Assembly (NCBI GenBank): GCA_020632795.1
Contig: JACKEV010000010.1
Location: 558,001 to 622,000, forward strand
Source: Alphaproteobacteria bacterium
GTDB taxonomy: Bacteria; Myxococcota_A; UBA796; CAJQPC01
Direction of reading: 5' to 3'
DNA length: 64,000 nucleotides
Every line of letters begins with the position of its first letter. Positions within the stretch are counted from its first letter, which is position 1. Below, in pieces: positions 47,993-57,131 of the stretch. A program made the translations under genes and the position numbers. Below the pieces are notes generated by a model. That model did no database searches, was not told where the DNA came from, and saw nothing but the letters and a program-made list of their open reading frames with translations.

Positions 47993-50900
47993 ATGAACGC
48001 AGATCCGCCCGAGGGGTCCCCAGGATGGGACCCGGTGAACGACAAGGACGCGGCCAGGATGGAAGCGACCCCCGCCAGCGCTGCGACGTTCGGGCGCTAC
48101 GCGCTGCTGGGCACCCTGGGCCGCGGAGGCATGGGCGTGGTCATGCACGCCCGGGACCCCCGCCTGGACCGGGAGGTCGCCCTCAAGCTGCTGCGCGGCT
48201 CGGCGCAGGCCTCCGAGCGCCAGCGGCGCCGCTTCCTGCGGGAGGCCCGGGCGGTCGCGAAGCTGGATCACCCCAACATCGTCGACATCTACGACATCGG
48301 CGAGCACGCGGGGGTGCTGTACTTCACGATGCAGCTCGTGCGGGGCCGGACCCTGCGGGAGCTGATCCGCGAGGGGCCGCTGCCTCCAGAGCGGGCCCTG
48401 CCCATCGCCGCCGCCCTGGGGCGGGCCCTGCACCACGCCCACAGCCACGGCCTCATCCACCGGGACGTGAAGCCGGGCAACGTGCTCATGGACGGGGATA
48501 CGCCGATCCTCACCGACTTCGGCCTGGTGAAGCGCCTGGAGGGGGAGTCCGTCCACCTCACCCGCGAGGCCGCCGTGATGGGCACCCCCGCCTACATGTC
48601 GCCGGAGCAGGCCCTGGGCGAGCTGGACGAGGTCGGCCCGCTCTCCGACCTCTACGCCCTGGGCGTGGTGCTCTACGAGATGCTGACCGGCATCCAGCCC
48701 TTCCGCGCGCCCACCCCCCAGCAGTCGATGCGCCGGGTGGTCTCCCACAGCCCGATGCCCCTGCAGGACCCGGTCCTCGACCGCATCTGCCGCCAGGCGA
48801 TGGCCCGCTACCCCCAGGACCGCTACCCCTCCACGGCGGCTTTCGCCGAAGACCTGGAGCGCTACCTGGCGGGGCGCCATGTCGAGGCGACCGGGCTGTC
48901 CCTGCGCCGACGGCTCGCGCTCGCGGCCGAGGACCACCGCAGCGCCCTGATCGGGGCCGGGGTGGCCTCCCTCGCGGTCCTCGTGCTGCTGGTCACGGCG
49001 GTGGCGGTGAACGCCGGCCTCCAGCGCCGCGCCCTTCAGCAGCGCGAGGCCGTCGCGATGGAGCGGCTGACGGTCATGGAGGACCGCGTGGCCCGGCTCA
49101 CCGACGAGGGCCGGCTGGAGGAAGCCCAGGCCACCTTCGCGGCGTTCGTCAACTTTGACGAGCACCGGGACACCCGCGCCCGCGCCCGCGCCTGGCTCCA
49201 CCGGGGATCCCGGCTCGACGACCCGGTGGCCGCGAACGCCGCCCTCGCCACGGCCTACGCCCTGGCCGCCCACCCCGATGACCAGGCCGCCGCCCTGCTG
49301 GCCCTGGCGGAGCGCTTCCGGGAGGCCCAGAGCTGGGACCGGCTGCGGGCCGTCGTCCACACCCTGGGCGCGACCCCCGAGGAGCAGGACACCGGCCAGA
49401 TGCGGACCTGGCAGCGGGACCTTGCCCTCGTGCAGCGGGACACCCAGGTGGCGCTGGGGTTCGGACAGGGCACCGAGGAGGCCGCGCTCCTGGACGCGCT
49501 GAACCACGCGACCCGCACCGGCCACACCGCAGACGGCCTGCTGCGCCTCGACTGGGACCGGGACGGGACCGACGACCTGACGCTGTGGGACACCGTGTCG
49601 GGCATCCTGACCCCGCTGCGCCCCGCCCCCGGGCCGGCGCTCGCCCCGCGCTCGGCCCCGATCCGGCTGACCGAGGACCGCCTGCGCGCCCCCCGCCCGC
49701 TGCACACCACCGGCCCCTGGCCACAGGTCATCCTGAGCCGGGGGAACATCTGCTCGCAGGTCGAGGTGGGCCCGAGCGGCCCCCAGGTGCTCGCGGAGCA
49801 CCCCTGCACCTACACCGAGACCAGCACCCAGGCGGACCTCGACGGCGACGGCGTGTCCGAGGACTACATCTCCTCCTACCGCACGCTGTTCCGGGTCGAC
49901 CCCCGCGCCGACGCCCCCGCGCTGCTGGTGGACGCCTGGCCCGATGCGGAGGGCCTGCGCTCCACGGTGCGGGACGTGCAGGCGATCGACGTGGACGGCG
50001 ACGGCCGCGACGAGCTGCTCATGGCCCTCGCGGAGTGGGGCGCCTACGACGTCCGCCTCCTCAAGGCCGACGCGGACGGCCGGCTGCGCCTCCAGTCCCG
50101 CGTCCGGCTCGGCGAGGTGTTCCGGGTCCGCACCTACCGCGACGACGACGTGCTCCGGGTGGTGGCCCTGCAGATCCACGACCCCGATGACCCCCTCAAC
50201 CGGCGGGTCTTCCGAGATGACGCCCCCCAGGGCGCCCCCGCAGGGCTCCACCTGCTGCGGGTGGAGGACGGCGCGCTGGTCCATGAGGGCTACATCCCCA
50301 TGCCCTACGCCCCGCTGCAGCTCCGCGGGCGCCCGTCCTCCTGGATCCACCTCCCCGCCCCCGCGCTCCACATCGGCGACCTGGACGGGGACGGCCGGGT
50401 GGAGCTGATCCTCGGGCGCGGCCTGACCTGGACCTTCATCTACCGCCAGCGCGACGACGGCGGGTGGACCCTGCTTCCGCTGGACGGCCTGATCCCGCTC
50501 GGGGTCGAGGATCTCGACGGGGACGGCGATGATGAGCTGCTGGTCAGCACCGCGGACGACGAGCACGCGGTGTGGGTGCTCGGCGCCGGGGATCGGGGGC
50601 TGCCCCGGCTGGAGGCCGTCGCCGCGCAGCCCCAGGCGCCGCCCTCCGGCCTCGACCCGGCCATCGAGGCGAGCTGGCGTCGCGCGGAGGCCCTGGTCGC
50701 CATGGGCATGCCCGAGGTCGCCGCCGAGCAGCTCGCCCGCCTGGCCGAGCTGACCGAGACGCCCGCCCTCGCCCTCCTGCGGGCGGCCCACATCCTGGAG
50801 GACAGCGGCGCGACCTCCGAGGCACGGCGCCGCTACCGGGCGGCCACCAGCGAGCCGACCCTCGCGGCCGAAGCGTGGGAGGGCGTGGGCCGCACCGCGA

Positions 50901-52366
50901 TGGCCGAGCGCCGCCTGGAGGAGGCCCTGGCCGCCACCCAGGAGCGCCTGGCCCTGCCCCGGCCGCCCCCTGAGCTGGCCGAGCAGGCCGCTCGCCTCTC
51001 CCTCTGGCTCCAGGCGCCCACCCTGACCCTGGACTTCGCCGAGGGTCCGGACCCGGCCCTGCGGATCTCCACCCCCCTCGACGCGAGCTGGAGCGCCCAG
51101 GCCGGGGGGCTGCGCGTCCGAAAGTCCGACGCCGACGTCCTGGGCCGGGTCCCGCTGCGCTGGGCCGGCGACTACGCGCGGATCTCCATGACCCTCACCC
51201 CGGAGCAGGTGTCCTGGGGCACAGGCTGGACGCTCCGCATCCAGAACCTGGACGGGGAGCGCTACGAGCAGCGGGTGGGCCTGGACTACATCGGCGGGAG
51301 CGGGCTGTACAACTTCATGCTGTCCTGCGGCGGGCACCCCGGGTTCATCCTCCAGCAGGACCTGCGCGGCACCCCGATCACCGTCACGTTCGAGATGTCC
51401 GTCGATCCCCCCGAGGCGAGCTGCTCGATCCTCCAAGGGGACGTTCAGCTCGGGCGCAAGGTCTACGCCCTGCCCGGGCTGGCGCCGGGGGAGCGCGAGG
51501 TGGACCTCACGCTGGGGGGGCACCCCGTGCCCGGCCCGCTCGACGGCACCCTGCACCGCATCGAATTGGCGGGCTTCGAGCTGCGAGACGAGCCACCCAG
51601 CGTGATCGAGCAGGCCAACGCCGCCCTGATGCGCGGCGCGTCGGAGGAGGCCCTGTCCCTGGTGCAGGCCACGCCGAGCGATCCGGCGGAGGACGCGCTC
51701 ATTCGCGCGCTGGCCAGCGCCGCGCTGGGACGACCGGGGGACGCCGAGGCGGCGCTGCGCGAGGGCCTGCAGGCCTCGCCGGACCTGGGCGGGGGGCTCA
51801 CCGCCCTGATGCTGCTCCGCCTCGACCAGCTCGAAGGGCCCCTGCGCGGCGCGCTGGGGGACCGCTACCCGCTGGCGTTCGCCGAGGCCTGGGGCTCCGC
51901 GCTGTACGCCCACCCCGACGAGCCCTGGACGCTCGCGCCGCTCACCCAGCACCTCGAGGGCCTGGCGGAGGAGGCCGCGTCGACCCGCTGGACCGAGGCT
52001 GAGCAGGCCACCCTCATCGACCTGCTGTCCCGCCGGGGGGGCGCGTGGCGGCGCCTGGGCCGGGTCGCGCGCGCGGAGCGGGACCTGGAGCGCGCCCGCG
52101 CCCTCGCAGAGCAGCAGCTTGCCCGAACCCGCGACGCCGACGTCCGCGCAGAGCTGGACGCGACCCTGACCTTCATCTCGCGGGAGCTGGCGATCGCCCG
52201 ATTGGAGCGTGGAGACGCCGAGGGCGCGCTGGCGCTGCTCCTGGAGGGCCTCACCTACGCGCCTGCGCCGGAGATCTACGCGGACATCCTCGCCGCCACG
52301 GTCGACCTGGACAGGCTCCACGAGACCCCGGGGTGGCAGGCGATCGAGGACGCGCGCAATCCTTGA
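47993..52366 (+). CDS. Giant receptor Ser/Thr kinase with FG-GAP-like repeats (first of tandem pair)
   Basis: A 1457-residue protein. The kinase domain (about 34-300) has GRGGMG (43-48), VALK Lys65, HRDVKPGN with Asp158, DFG 175-177 and GTPAYMSPEQA, so it is catalytically complete. A TM helix is at about 320-342. The exported part has TPR-like helices, then Asp-rich FG-GAP/VCBS-type turns (DLDGDGVSED about 615, DVDGDGRDEL about 665, DLDGDGRVEL about 796, DLDGDGDDEL about 840), a jelly-roll-like segment (about 1020-1190) and a final TPR-like array. It probably senses an external ligand with calcium-binding blades. The next gene is a close paralogue starting six bases on. Confidence 0.88.
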   Translation: MNADPPEGSPGWDPVNDKDAARMEATPASAATFGRYALLGTLGRGGMGVVMHARDPRLDREVALKLLRGSAQASERQRRRFLREARAVAKLDHPNIVDIYDIGEHAGVLYFTMQLVRGRTLRELIREGPLPPERALPIAAALGRALHHAHSHGLIHRDVKPGNVLMDGDTPILTDFGLVKRLEGESVHLTREAAVMGTPAYMSPEQALGELDEVGPLSDLYALGVVLYEMLTGIQPFRAPTPQQSMRRVVSHSPMPLQDPVLDRICRQAMARYPQDRYPSTAAFAEDLERYLAGRHVEATGLSLRRRLALAAEDHRSALIGAGVASLAVLVLLVTAVAVNAGLQRRALQQREAVAMERLTVMEDRVARLTDEGRLEEAQATFAAFVNFDEHRDTRARARAWLHRGSRLDDPVAANAALATAYALAAHPDDQAAALLALAERFREAQSWDRLRAVVHTLGATPEEQDTGQMRTWQRDLALVQRDTQVALGFGQGTEEAALLDALNHATRTGHTADGLLRLDWDRDGTDDLTLWDTVSGILTPLRPAPGPALAPRSAPIRLTEDRLRAPRPLHTTGPWPQVILSRGNICSQVEVGPSGPQVLAEHPCTYTETSTQADLDGDGVSEDYISSYRTLFRVDPRADAPALLVDAWPDAEGLRSTVRDVQAIDVDGDGRDELLMALAEWGAYDVRLLKADADGRLRLQSRVRLGEVFRVRTYRDDDVLRVVALQIHDPDDPLNRRVFRDDAPQGAPAGLHLLRVEDGALVHEGYIPMPYAPLQLRGRPSSWIHLPAPALHIGDLDGDGRVELILGRGLTWTFIYRQRDDGGWTLLPLDGLIPLGVEDLDGDGDDELLVSTADDEHAVWVLGAGDRGLPRLEAVAAQPQAPPSGLDPAIEASWRRAEALVAMGMPEVAAEQLARLAELTETPALALLRAAHILEDSGATSEARRRYRAATSEPTLAAEAWEGVGRTAMAERRLEEALAATQERLALPRPPPELAEQAARLSLWLQAPTLTLDFAEGPDPALRISTPLDASWSAQAGGLRVRKSDADVLGRVPLRWAGDYARISMTLTPEQVSWGTGWTLRIQNLDGERYEQRVGLDYIGGSGLYNFMLSCGGHPGFILQQDLRGTPITVTFEMSVDPPEASCSILQGDVQLGRKVYALPGLAPGEREVDLTLGGHPVPGPLDGTLHRIELAGFELRDEPPSVIEQANAALMRGASEEALSLVQATPSDPAEDALIRALASAALGRPGDAEAALREGLQASPDLGGGLTALMLLRLDQLEGPLRGALGDRYPLAFAEAWGSALYAHPDEPWTLAPLTQHLEGLAEEAASTRWTEAEQATLIDLLSRRGGAWRRLGRVARAERDLERARALAEQQLARTRDADVRAELDATLTFISRELAIARLERGDAEGALALLLEGLTYAPAPEIYADILAATVDLDRLHETPGWQAIEDARNP

Positions 52367-52371
52367 AGGAC

Positions 52372-55300
52372 ATGACCGCGCCTCCCCCCGACCCGCCCTC
52401 CTCGGATCCGTCCCCGGAGGACACCGACCTCTCGCCCCTGGAGGCGTCGGTGCTGCTGACCGACATCAGCGGCGCCGCCGCCATCCCGCCCCAGGCGCCC
52501 GCGCCCGCGGTGTTCGGGCGCTACGAGCTGCTGGGGGTGCTGGGGCGCGGGGGCATGGGCGTGGTGATGCACGCGCGGGACCCTCGCCTGGACCGCGAGG
52601 TGGCCCTCAAGCTGCTGCACCACGCCGGCGAGGCCTCGGACCGCCAGCGGCGGCGCTTCCTGCGGGAGGCCCGCGCGGTCGCGAAGCTGGAGCACCCCAA
52701 CATCGTCGACATCTACGACATCGGCGATCAGGACGGGGTCCTCTACTTCACCATGCAGCTCGTGCTGGGCCCCACGCTGCGGGACCGGATCGAGGAGGGG
52801 CCCATGCCCCCGGAGCGGGCCCTGCCGATCGCCATCTCGGTGGCCCGGGCCCTCCAGCACGCCCACGACCAGGGCCTCATCCACCGGGACGTCAAGCCCG
52901 GGAACGTGCTGCTCGACGGCGACACCCCCATGCTCACCGACTTCGGGCTGGTGAAGGATCTGGAGGGCGCCTCCGTCAACCTCACCCGAGAGGCCGCGGT
53001 CATGGGTACGCCGGCCTACATGTCCCCGGAGCAGGCCTACGGGGATCAGGACAACGTCGGCCCGCTCTCCGACGTCTACGCGCTGGGGGTCGTGCTCTAC
53101 GAGATGCTGGCCGGCGAGCAGCCGTTCCGCGCCCCCACCCCCGAGCGCACCATGCAGCGGGTCGTCTCCCACACCCCGGGGCCCCTCACCGACCCCGCGC
53201 TCGACCGCATCTGCCGCAAGGCCATGGCCCGGCACCCCCAGGACCGCTACGCCTCCGCGGCCGAGCTGGCCGAGGACCTCCAGCGCTACCTCGACGGCCA
53301 GCAGGTCCAGGCCACCGACCTGCCCCTCTCCCGCAGGCTGGCCCTCGTCGCCGAGGACAACCGCAGCGCGCTGAGGGGCGCGGGCGCCGCCTCCCTGCTC
53401 GCCGCGCTGCTCGTGCTGCTCGCCGTCGGGGTCCGCGGCGCCCTCCAGCGCAGCGCCCTCCACCAGCGCGAGGTCGCCGCGATGGAGCGCCTCGCGGTCA
53501 TGGAGGCCCGCGTCGCCGAGCTGGACGCCCTGGACCGCGACGCCCAGGCCGAGGAGACCTTCGACGCCTTCGTCCACTTCGACGAGCACACCGGCACCCG
53601 CGCCCTCGCCCTCGCCTGGCTGCACCGGGGCCTCGCCACAGAGGACCCCGAGGAGGCCGAGGTCGCCCTCGCCACCGCCTACGCCCTCGCCGAGCAGCCC
53701 CGCGACCAGATCGAGGCCCTGCGCGGCCTCGCGGAGCGCTTCCGCGCCGCCCTCCTGTGGGACCGCCTGGACGCCGTCGTCCGCACCCTGGAGGCCCGGG
53801 GTGCGCAGGACCTCCGGCCCTGGCAGGTCCCCCTCGCCGCCCGCACCGGCGACCTCGCCGCCGCCGCCCGCCTCGGTCGGGGCACCGACGACGCCGCGAT
53901 GCTCGCCCAGCTCGCCCGCGCCACCCCCACCCCCCACGCCGCCGACTGGGCGCTGCGCTGGGACCTCGACCTCGACGGGCAGGCCGAGCTGGTGCTCTGG
54001 GAGGGCTCCCGGGGCACCTTGACGCCCTTGCGGACCGACCCCGGGCCGTCGCTCGCCACGGCCGGACCGGCGCTCACCCTGCCGCTGGAGGACGACCGCG
54101 CCGCCCTCCCGGACTGGGGCACCCTCTTCCCCCCGGTCCCCCTGAGCGCCCGCGGGGGCGCCGCGCGGGCCATCGACGAGTACGACAACCACTGCCGGGC
54201 GCTGGCGCTGGAGGGCGGCGCGCTCCAGGTGGGGCGGCTGCGGCCCTGCGAGGTGGTCAACGCCAGCGCGCAGGCCGACACCGACGGCGACGGACAGGTC
54301 GAGGACTACGTCGCCGTGTACCGGGAGCTGCTCCGGGTGGAGCCCGACGGCGGGCTGACCGAGGTCTACCCGCCGACCCGGCTCGCGGTCACCGAGATCG
54401 CGGACCTGGCCGTGGTGGACGTGGACGGGGACGGCCGGGACGAGCTGCTCGCCTCCCAGCGCGGCTGGCGCATGTACGATCTGCGCCTGCTGGCCGCCGA
54501 CGAGGACGGCCACCTGCGCCTGCGGGCCCGCCGTCGGCTGGGCGAGCTGGACAGCACGGCGATCGTGGACCTCGGCGAGGGCCTGAGCGTGGCGACCTTC
54601 CAGACCCACGACACCCGAACGCCCATCAACCGGATCACCTGGCGGGCCGACGAGCCCCAGGGCGCGCTGGAGGGTGTGCACGTCCTCGGGCTGGGCCCGG
54701 AGGGCTTCACCCCCCAGGCTGTCATCCCCTTGCCCGGCGTGGAGCGGATCGAGCGGGGGCGGCCGGGCTGGAAGAACCGCGAGGCCCAGGCCGCCATGTT
54801 CGCCGCAGACCTCGACGGCGACGGCGTCGACGAGATCATCGCGGGCCGCAGCTACACCTGGACCTTCATCCTCCGGCTGCAGCCGGACGGGACCTGGACC
54901 GCGCTGCCGCTGGACGGCTGGAGCCCCATCGCGGTCCAGGATCTGGACCACGACGGCGACGACGAGCTGGTCCTGCACGCCGCCGACCCCACCGACGCGG
55001 TCTGGGTGATCGGCGTGGGCGAGGAGACCCTGCCTCGCCGCGCGGCGCCACAGACCGCGCCCGACGCTCCGCCCGAGGGCTTGAGCCCGGCGCTGCGCGC
55101 AGCCTGGATCCGCGCCGAGGAGCTGGTCGGGATGGGCCTGCCCGAGGTCGCCGCGGAGCGCCTGACCGTGCTCGCGGACCTGTCCACCGATACGCTGCCC
55201 GCGCGGCTGCGGGCGGCGCAGATCCTGGAGGGCGCGGGGCTCTACGACGCCGCCCACGCCCGCTACCTGGAGGCCTCCAGCCAACCCCCCATCGCGACGC

Positions 55301-56808
55301 AGGCCTGGGAGGGCGCCGAGCGCACCGCCCAGGCGGCCCAGCGCCTGCCCGCCGCCCTGGTCGCGGGGCGCCAGCGTTTGAGCCTGCCCGATCCACCGCC
55401 CGGGCTCCGGCGGCGCGTCACCCTGCTGGAGCGGTGGGCAGCCGCGCCGGAGGTGCGGGTGAGCCTCGCCCAGGGCTTCGATCCCCGCCTCCAGGTGCTG
55501 AGCCCCCTCGACCTGGGCTGGAGCGCGCGGGCGGGCGGGCTGCGGATCCGCCTCTCCGGGCCGACCCCGGTCCTGAGGCTCCCCCTGACCTGGAGCGGCG
55601 ACTACACCCGCGTCTCCGTCACCCTGACCCCCCACCAGGTGAGCTGGGGGGCGAGCTGGAACCTCAACCTGACGCCTCCCGGCGCGCCGCACCCCCAGGA
55701 CGCGGTCACCCTCGGCGTGCAGGGGGGCGGCGGGGTCTACAACGTCGTGGCCAGCTGCCCCTGGCGGGGGGAGTCGCTGCTCGTCCCGCTGGAGCAGATC
55801 GCCCTGGACGAGCCGGTCACGGTGACCGTGGACCTGCGCCCGGACACCTGGACCCTGAGCTGCGCCCTCGAGCAGCGGGGAGAGGAGCTGGTCCGCCGCA
55901 CCTTCGTCACCGAGCCGCCGGCCTGGGGCGACGGCGCCGTGGACCTGCTGCTGACGGGCAGCTCCCTGAACATCCCCATCGACGGGGTCCTCCACGACAT
56001 CGAGCTGATCGGCTTCACCCTCCGGGACGAGCCCCCCTCCCCTCTGGCCCGGGCCAACGCGGCGCTGGCCCGAGGGGACGTGGACGGCGCGCTCGCGCTG
56101 CTCGAGGGCCCGGTGTCCGGCGACCCCGTCTCCTGGGCGGTCAGCCACGCCCTCGCGCTGGAGGCGGCGGGCCGGCTCGACGAGGCCGAGCGGGTCCTCG
56201 GCGACGCCCTGGCCCGCGCCCCGGACCTCAACGGCCTGCTCCCTGCGCTGCTCACGCTCCGCCTGGACGGCCTGGAGTCCCCCCTCCGCCACCTGCTCGG
56301 CCCCCGCTTCCTGTGGGAGGTCGGCAGCGCCTGGTCCCTGGCTGCGGGCGTCAACGAGGACAGCCCGTGGGCGACCGAGCCCCTCACCGAGCACCTCAAC
56401 GGGCTGGAGGCGCTGCCCTGGGCGCGGCTGGCGCCCGCCGATCGGCTCGTCGCGCTGGAGACCCTGGCCCGGCGCGGGGCGGCCTGGCGGCGGCGCGGGC
56501 GGCTCGCCGCAGCGGAGCGGGACCTCGCCCAGGCCTGGTCCCTGGCCGAGGCCTGGCGCGAGACCGCCGACCCCCCGATGGACACCGCGCTGCGTCAGCT
56601 CCTGACCTACACCGCGCGGGAGCGGGCCCTGACGCACATCGAGCGGCGCGATCCGGACGCCGCGATGGAGGCCCTGCTCGAGGGGCTGGCCGTGTCCCCG
56701 GCGCCGACCTTCTACGCCGACGCGCTTGCCGCTCGGGGCGACCTGGACGCGCTGCACGGGCACGCGCTGTGGCGGCAGGTGGAGGCCGCCCGGCAGTTGG
56801 GTCCGTGA
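52372..56808 (+). CDS. Giant receptor Ser/Thr kinase with FG-GAP-like repeats (second of tandem pair)
   Basis: A 1478-residue paralogue of the preceding protein with the same layout. The kinase has GRGGMG near 57-62, HRDVKPGN near 170, DFGLVK and GTPAYMSPEQA. A TM helix lies at about 337-358, followed by Asp-rich turns (DTDGDGQVED, DVDGDGRDEL, DLDGDGVDEI, DLDHDGDDEL), a jelly-roll-like region and C-terminal TPR-like helices. The kinase parts are nearly identical in places while the exported parts diverge, the pattern expected of duplication with new ligand specificity. ATG 52372 is used; TTG 52363, forming a TTGA overlap with the previous stop, is equally possible. Confidence 0.88.
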   Translation: MTAPPPDPPSSDPSPEDTDLSPLEASVLLTDISGAAAIPPQAPAPAVFGRYELLGVLGRGGMGVVMHARDPRLDREVALKLLHHAGEASDRQRRRFLREARAVAKLEHPNIVDIYDIGDQDGVLYFTMQLVLGPTLRDRIEEGPMPPERALPIAISVARALQHAHDQGLIHRDVKPGNVLLDGDTPMLTDFGLVKDLEGASVNLTREAAVMGTPAYMSPEQAYGDQDNVGPLSDVYALGVVLYEMLAGEQPFRAPTPERTMQRVVSHTPGPLTDPALDRICRKAMARHPQDRYASAAELAEDLQRYLDGQQVQATDLPLSRRLALVAEDNRSALRGAGAASLLAALLVLLAVGVRGALQRSALHQREVAAMERLAVMEARVAELDALDRDAQAEETFDAFVHFDEHTGTRALALAWLHRGLATEDPEEAEVALATAYALAEQPRDQIEALRGLAERFRAALLWDRLDAVVRTLEARGAQDLRPWQVPLAARTGDLAAAARLGRGTDDAAMLAQLARATPTPHAADWALRWDLDLDGQAELVLWEGSRGTLTPLRTDPGPSLATAGPALTLPLEDDRAALPDWGTLFPPVPLSARGGAARAIDEYDNHCRALALEGGALQVGRLRPCEVVNASAQADTDGDGQVEDYVAVYRELLRVEPDGGLTEVYPPTRLAVTEIADLAVVDVDGDGRDELLASQRGWRMYDLRLLAADEDGHLRLRARRRLGELDSTAIVDLGEGLSVATFQTHDTRTPINRITWRADEPQGALEGVHVLGLGPEGFTPQAVIPLPGVERIERGRPGWKNREAQAAMFAADLDGDGVDEIIAGRSYTWTFILRLQPDGTWTALPLDGWSPIAVQDLDHDGDDELVLHAADPTDAVWVIGVGEETLPRRAAPQTAPDAPPEGLSPALRAAWIRAEELVGMGLPEVAAERLTVLADLSTDTLPARLRAAQILEGAGLYDAAHARYLEASSQPPIATQAWEGAERTAQAAQRLPAALVAGRQRLSLPDPPPGLRRRVTLLERWAAAPEVRVSLAQGFDPRLQVLSPLDLGWSARAGGLRIRLSGPTPVLRLPLTWSGDYTRVSVTLTPHQVSWGASWNLNLTPPGAPHPQDAVTLGVQGGGGVYNVVASCPWRGESLLVPLEQIALDEPVTVTVDLRPDTWTLSCALEQRGEELVRRTFVTEPPAWGDGAVDLLLTGSSLNIPIDGVLHDIELIGFTLRDEPPSPLARANAALARGDVDGALALLEGPVSGDPVSWAVSHALALEAAGRLDEAERVLGDALARAPDLNGLLPALLTLRLDGLESPLRHLLGPRFLWEVGSAWSLAAGVNEDSPWATEPLTEHLNGLEALPWARLAPADRLVALETLARRGAAWRRRGRLAAAERDLAQAWSLAEAWRETADPPMDTALRQLLTYTARERALTHIERRDPDAAMEALLEGLAVSPAPTFYADALAARGDLDALHGHALWRQVEAARQLGP

Positions 56809-57022
56809 GGCGCATCCGCGAGGTGGATTGGCCGGCGGCGTGGAGAACACCGGGGGAGTAGGACTGTGACGTCTCCACGCCGCCGACACCTGGGATGGCT
56901 CACAGCCCGCAAGACCTCGTTGCTATGTGCGGGCCGCTCCCAGGTGAAGCAAGGGCCGTGCCAGGTCCGGACCGCCCCGAACACGCCGCCTGGGGTGACG
57001 CGATCGACGGAGACCAATCAAC

Positions 57023-57042
57023 GACCGATCAGCTGATCGGTC
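57023..57042. promoter_or_regulatory. Perfect 20-base palindrome GACCGATCAGCTGATCGGTC
   Basis: It lies in the 323-base gene-free stretch before the sigma54 activator gene, 46 bases upstream of the -10-like TACGTT at 57089-57094. Perfect symmetry over 20 bases suggests a dimeric regulator site, perhaps autoregulation. Confidence 0.65.
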
Positions 57043-57131
57043 ACCCTGACCGACAGCCGGCCGGGCCACCGCTTGCCTTCGGACGGGCTACGTTGGTAAT
57101 TCGGTGTCTGCAACCCCATCCGTCGGACGTC

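Noticed and set aside
47696..56889. Very long minus-strand open frames (about 1540 codons each) opposite the two giant kinases
   Set aside because: They mirror the coding strand, are rich in Gly/Ala/Arg/His/Gln with no domains, and arise because the GC-rich third positions avoid stops on the other strand.
56895..57131. Upstream in-frame extension of the sigma54 activator
   Set aside because: It would translate through the 20-base palindrome and the -10-like element, and has no conserved-looking sequence.
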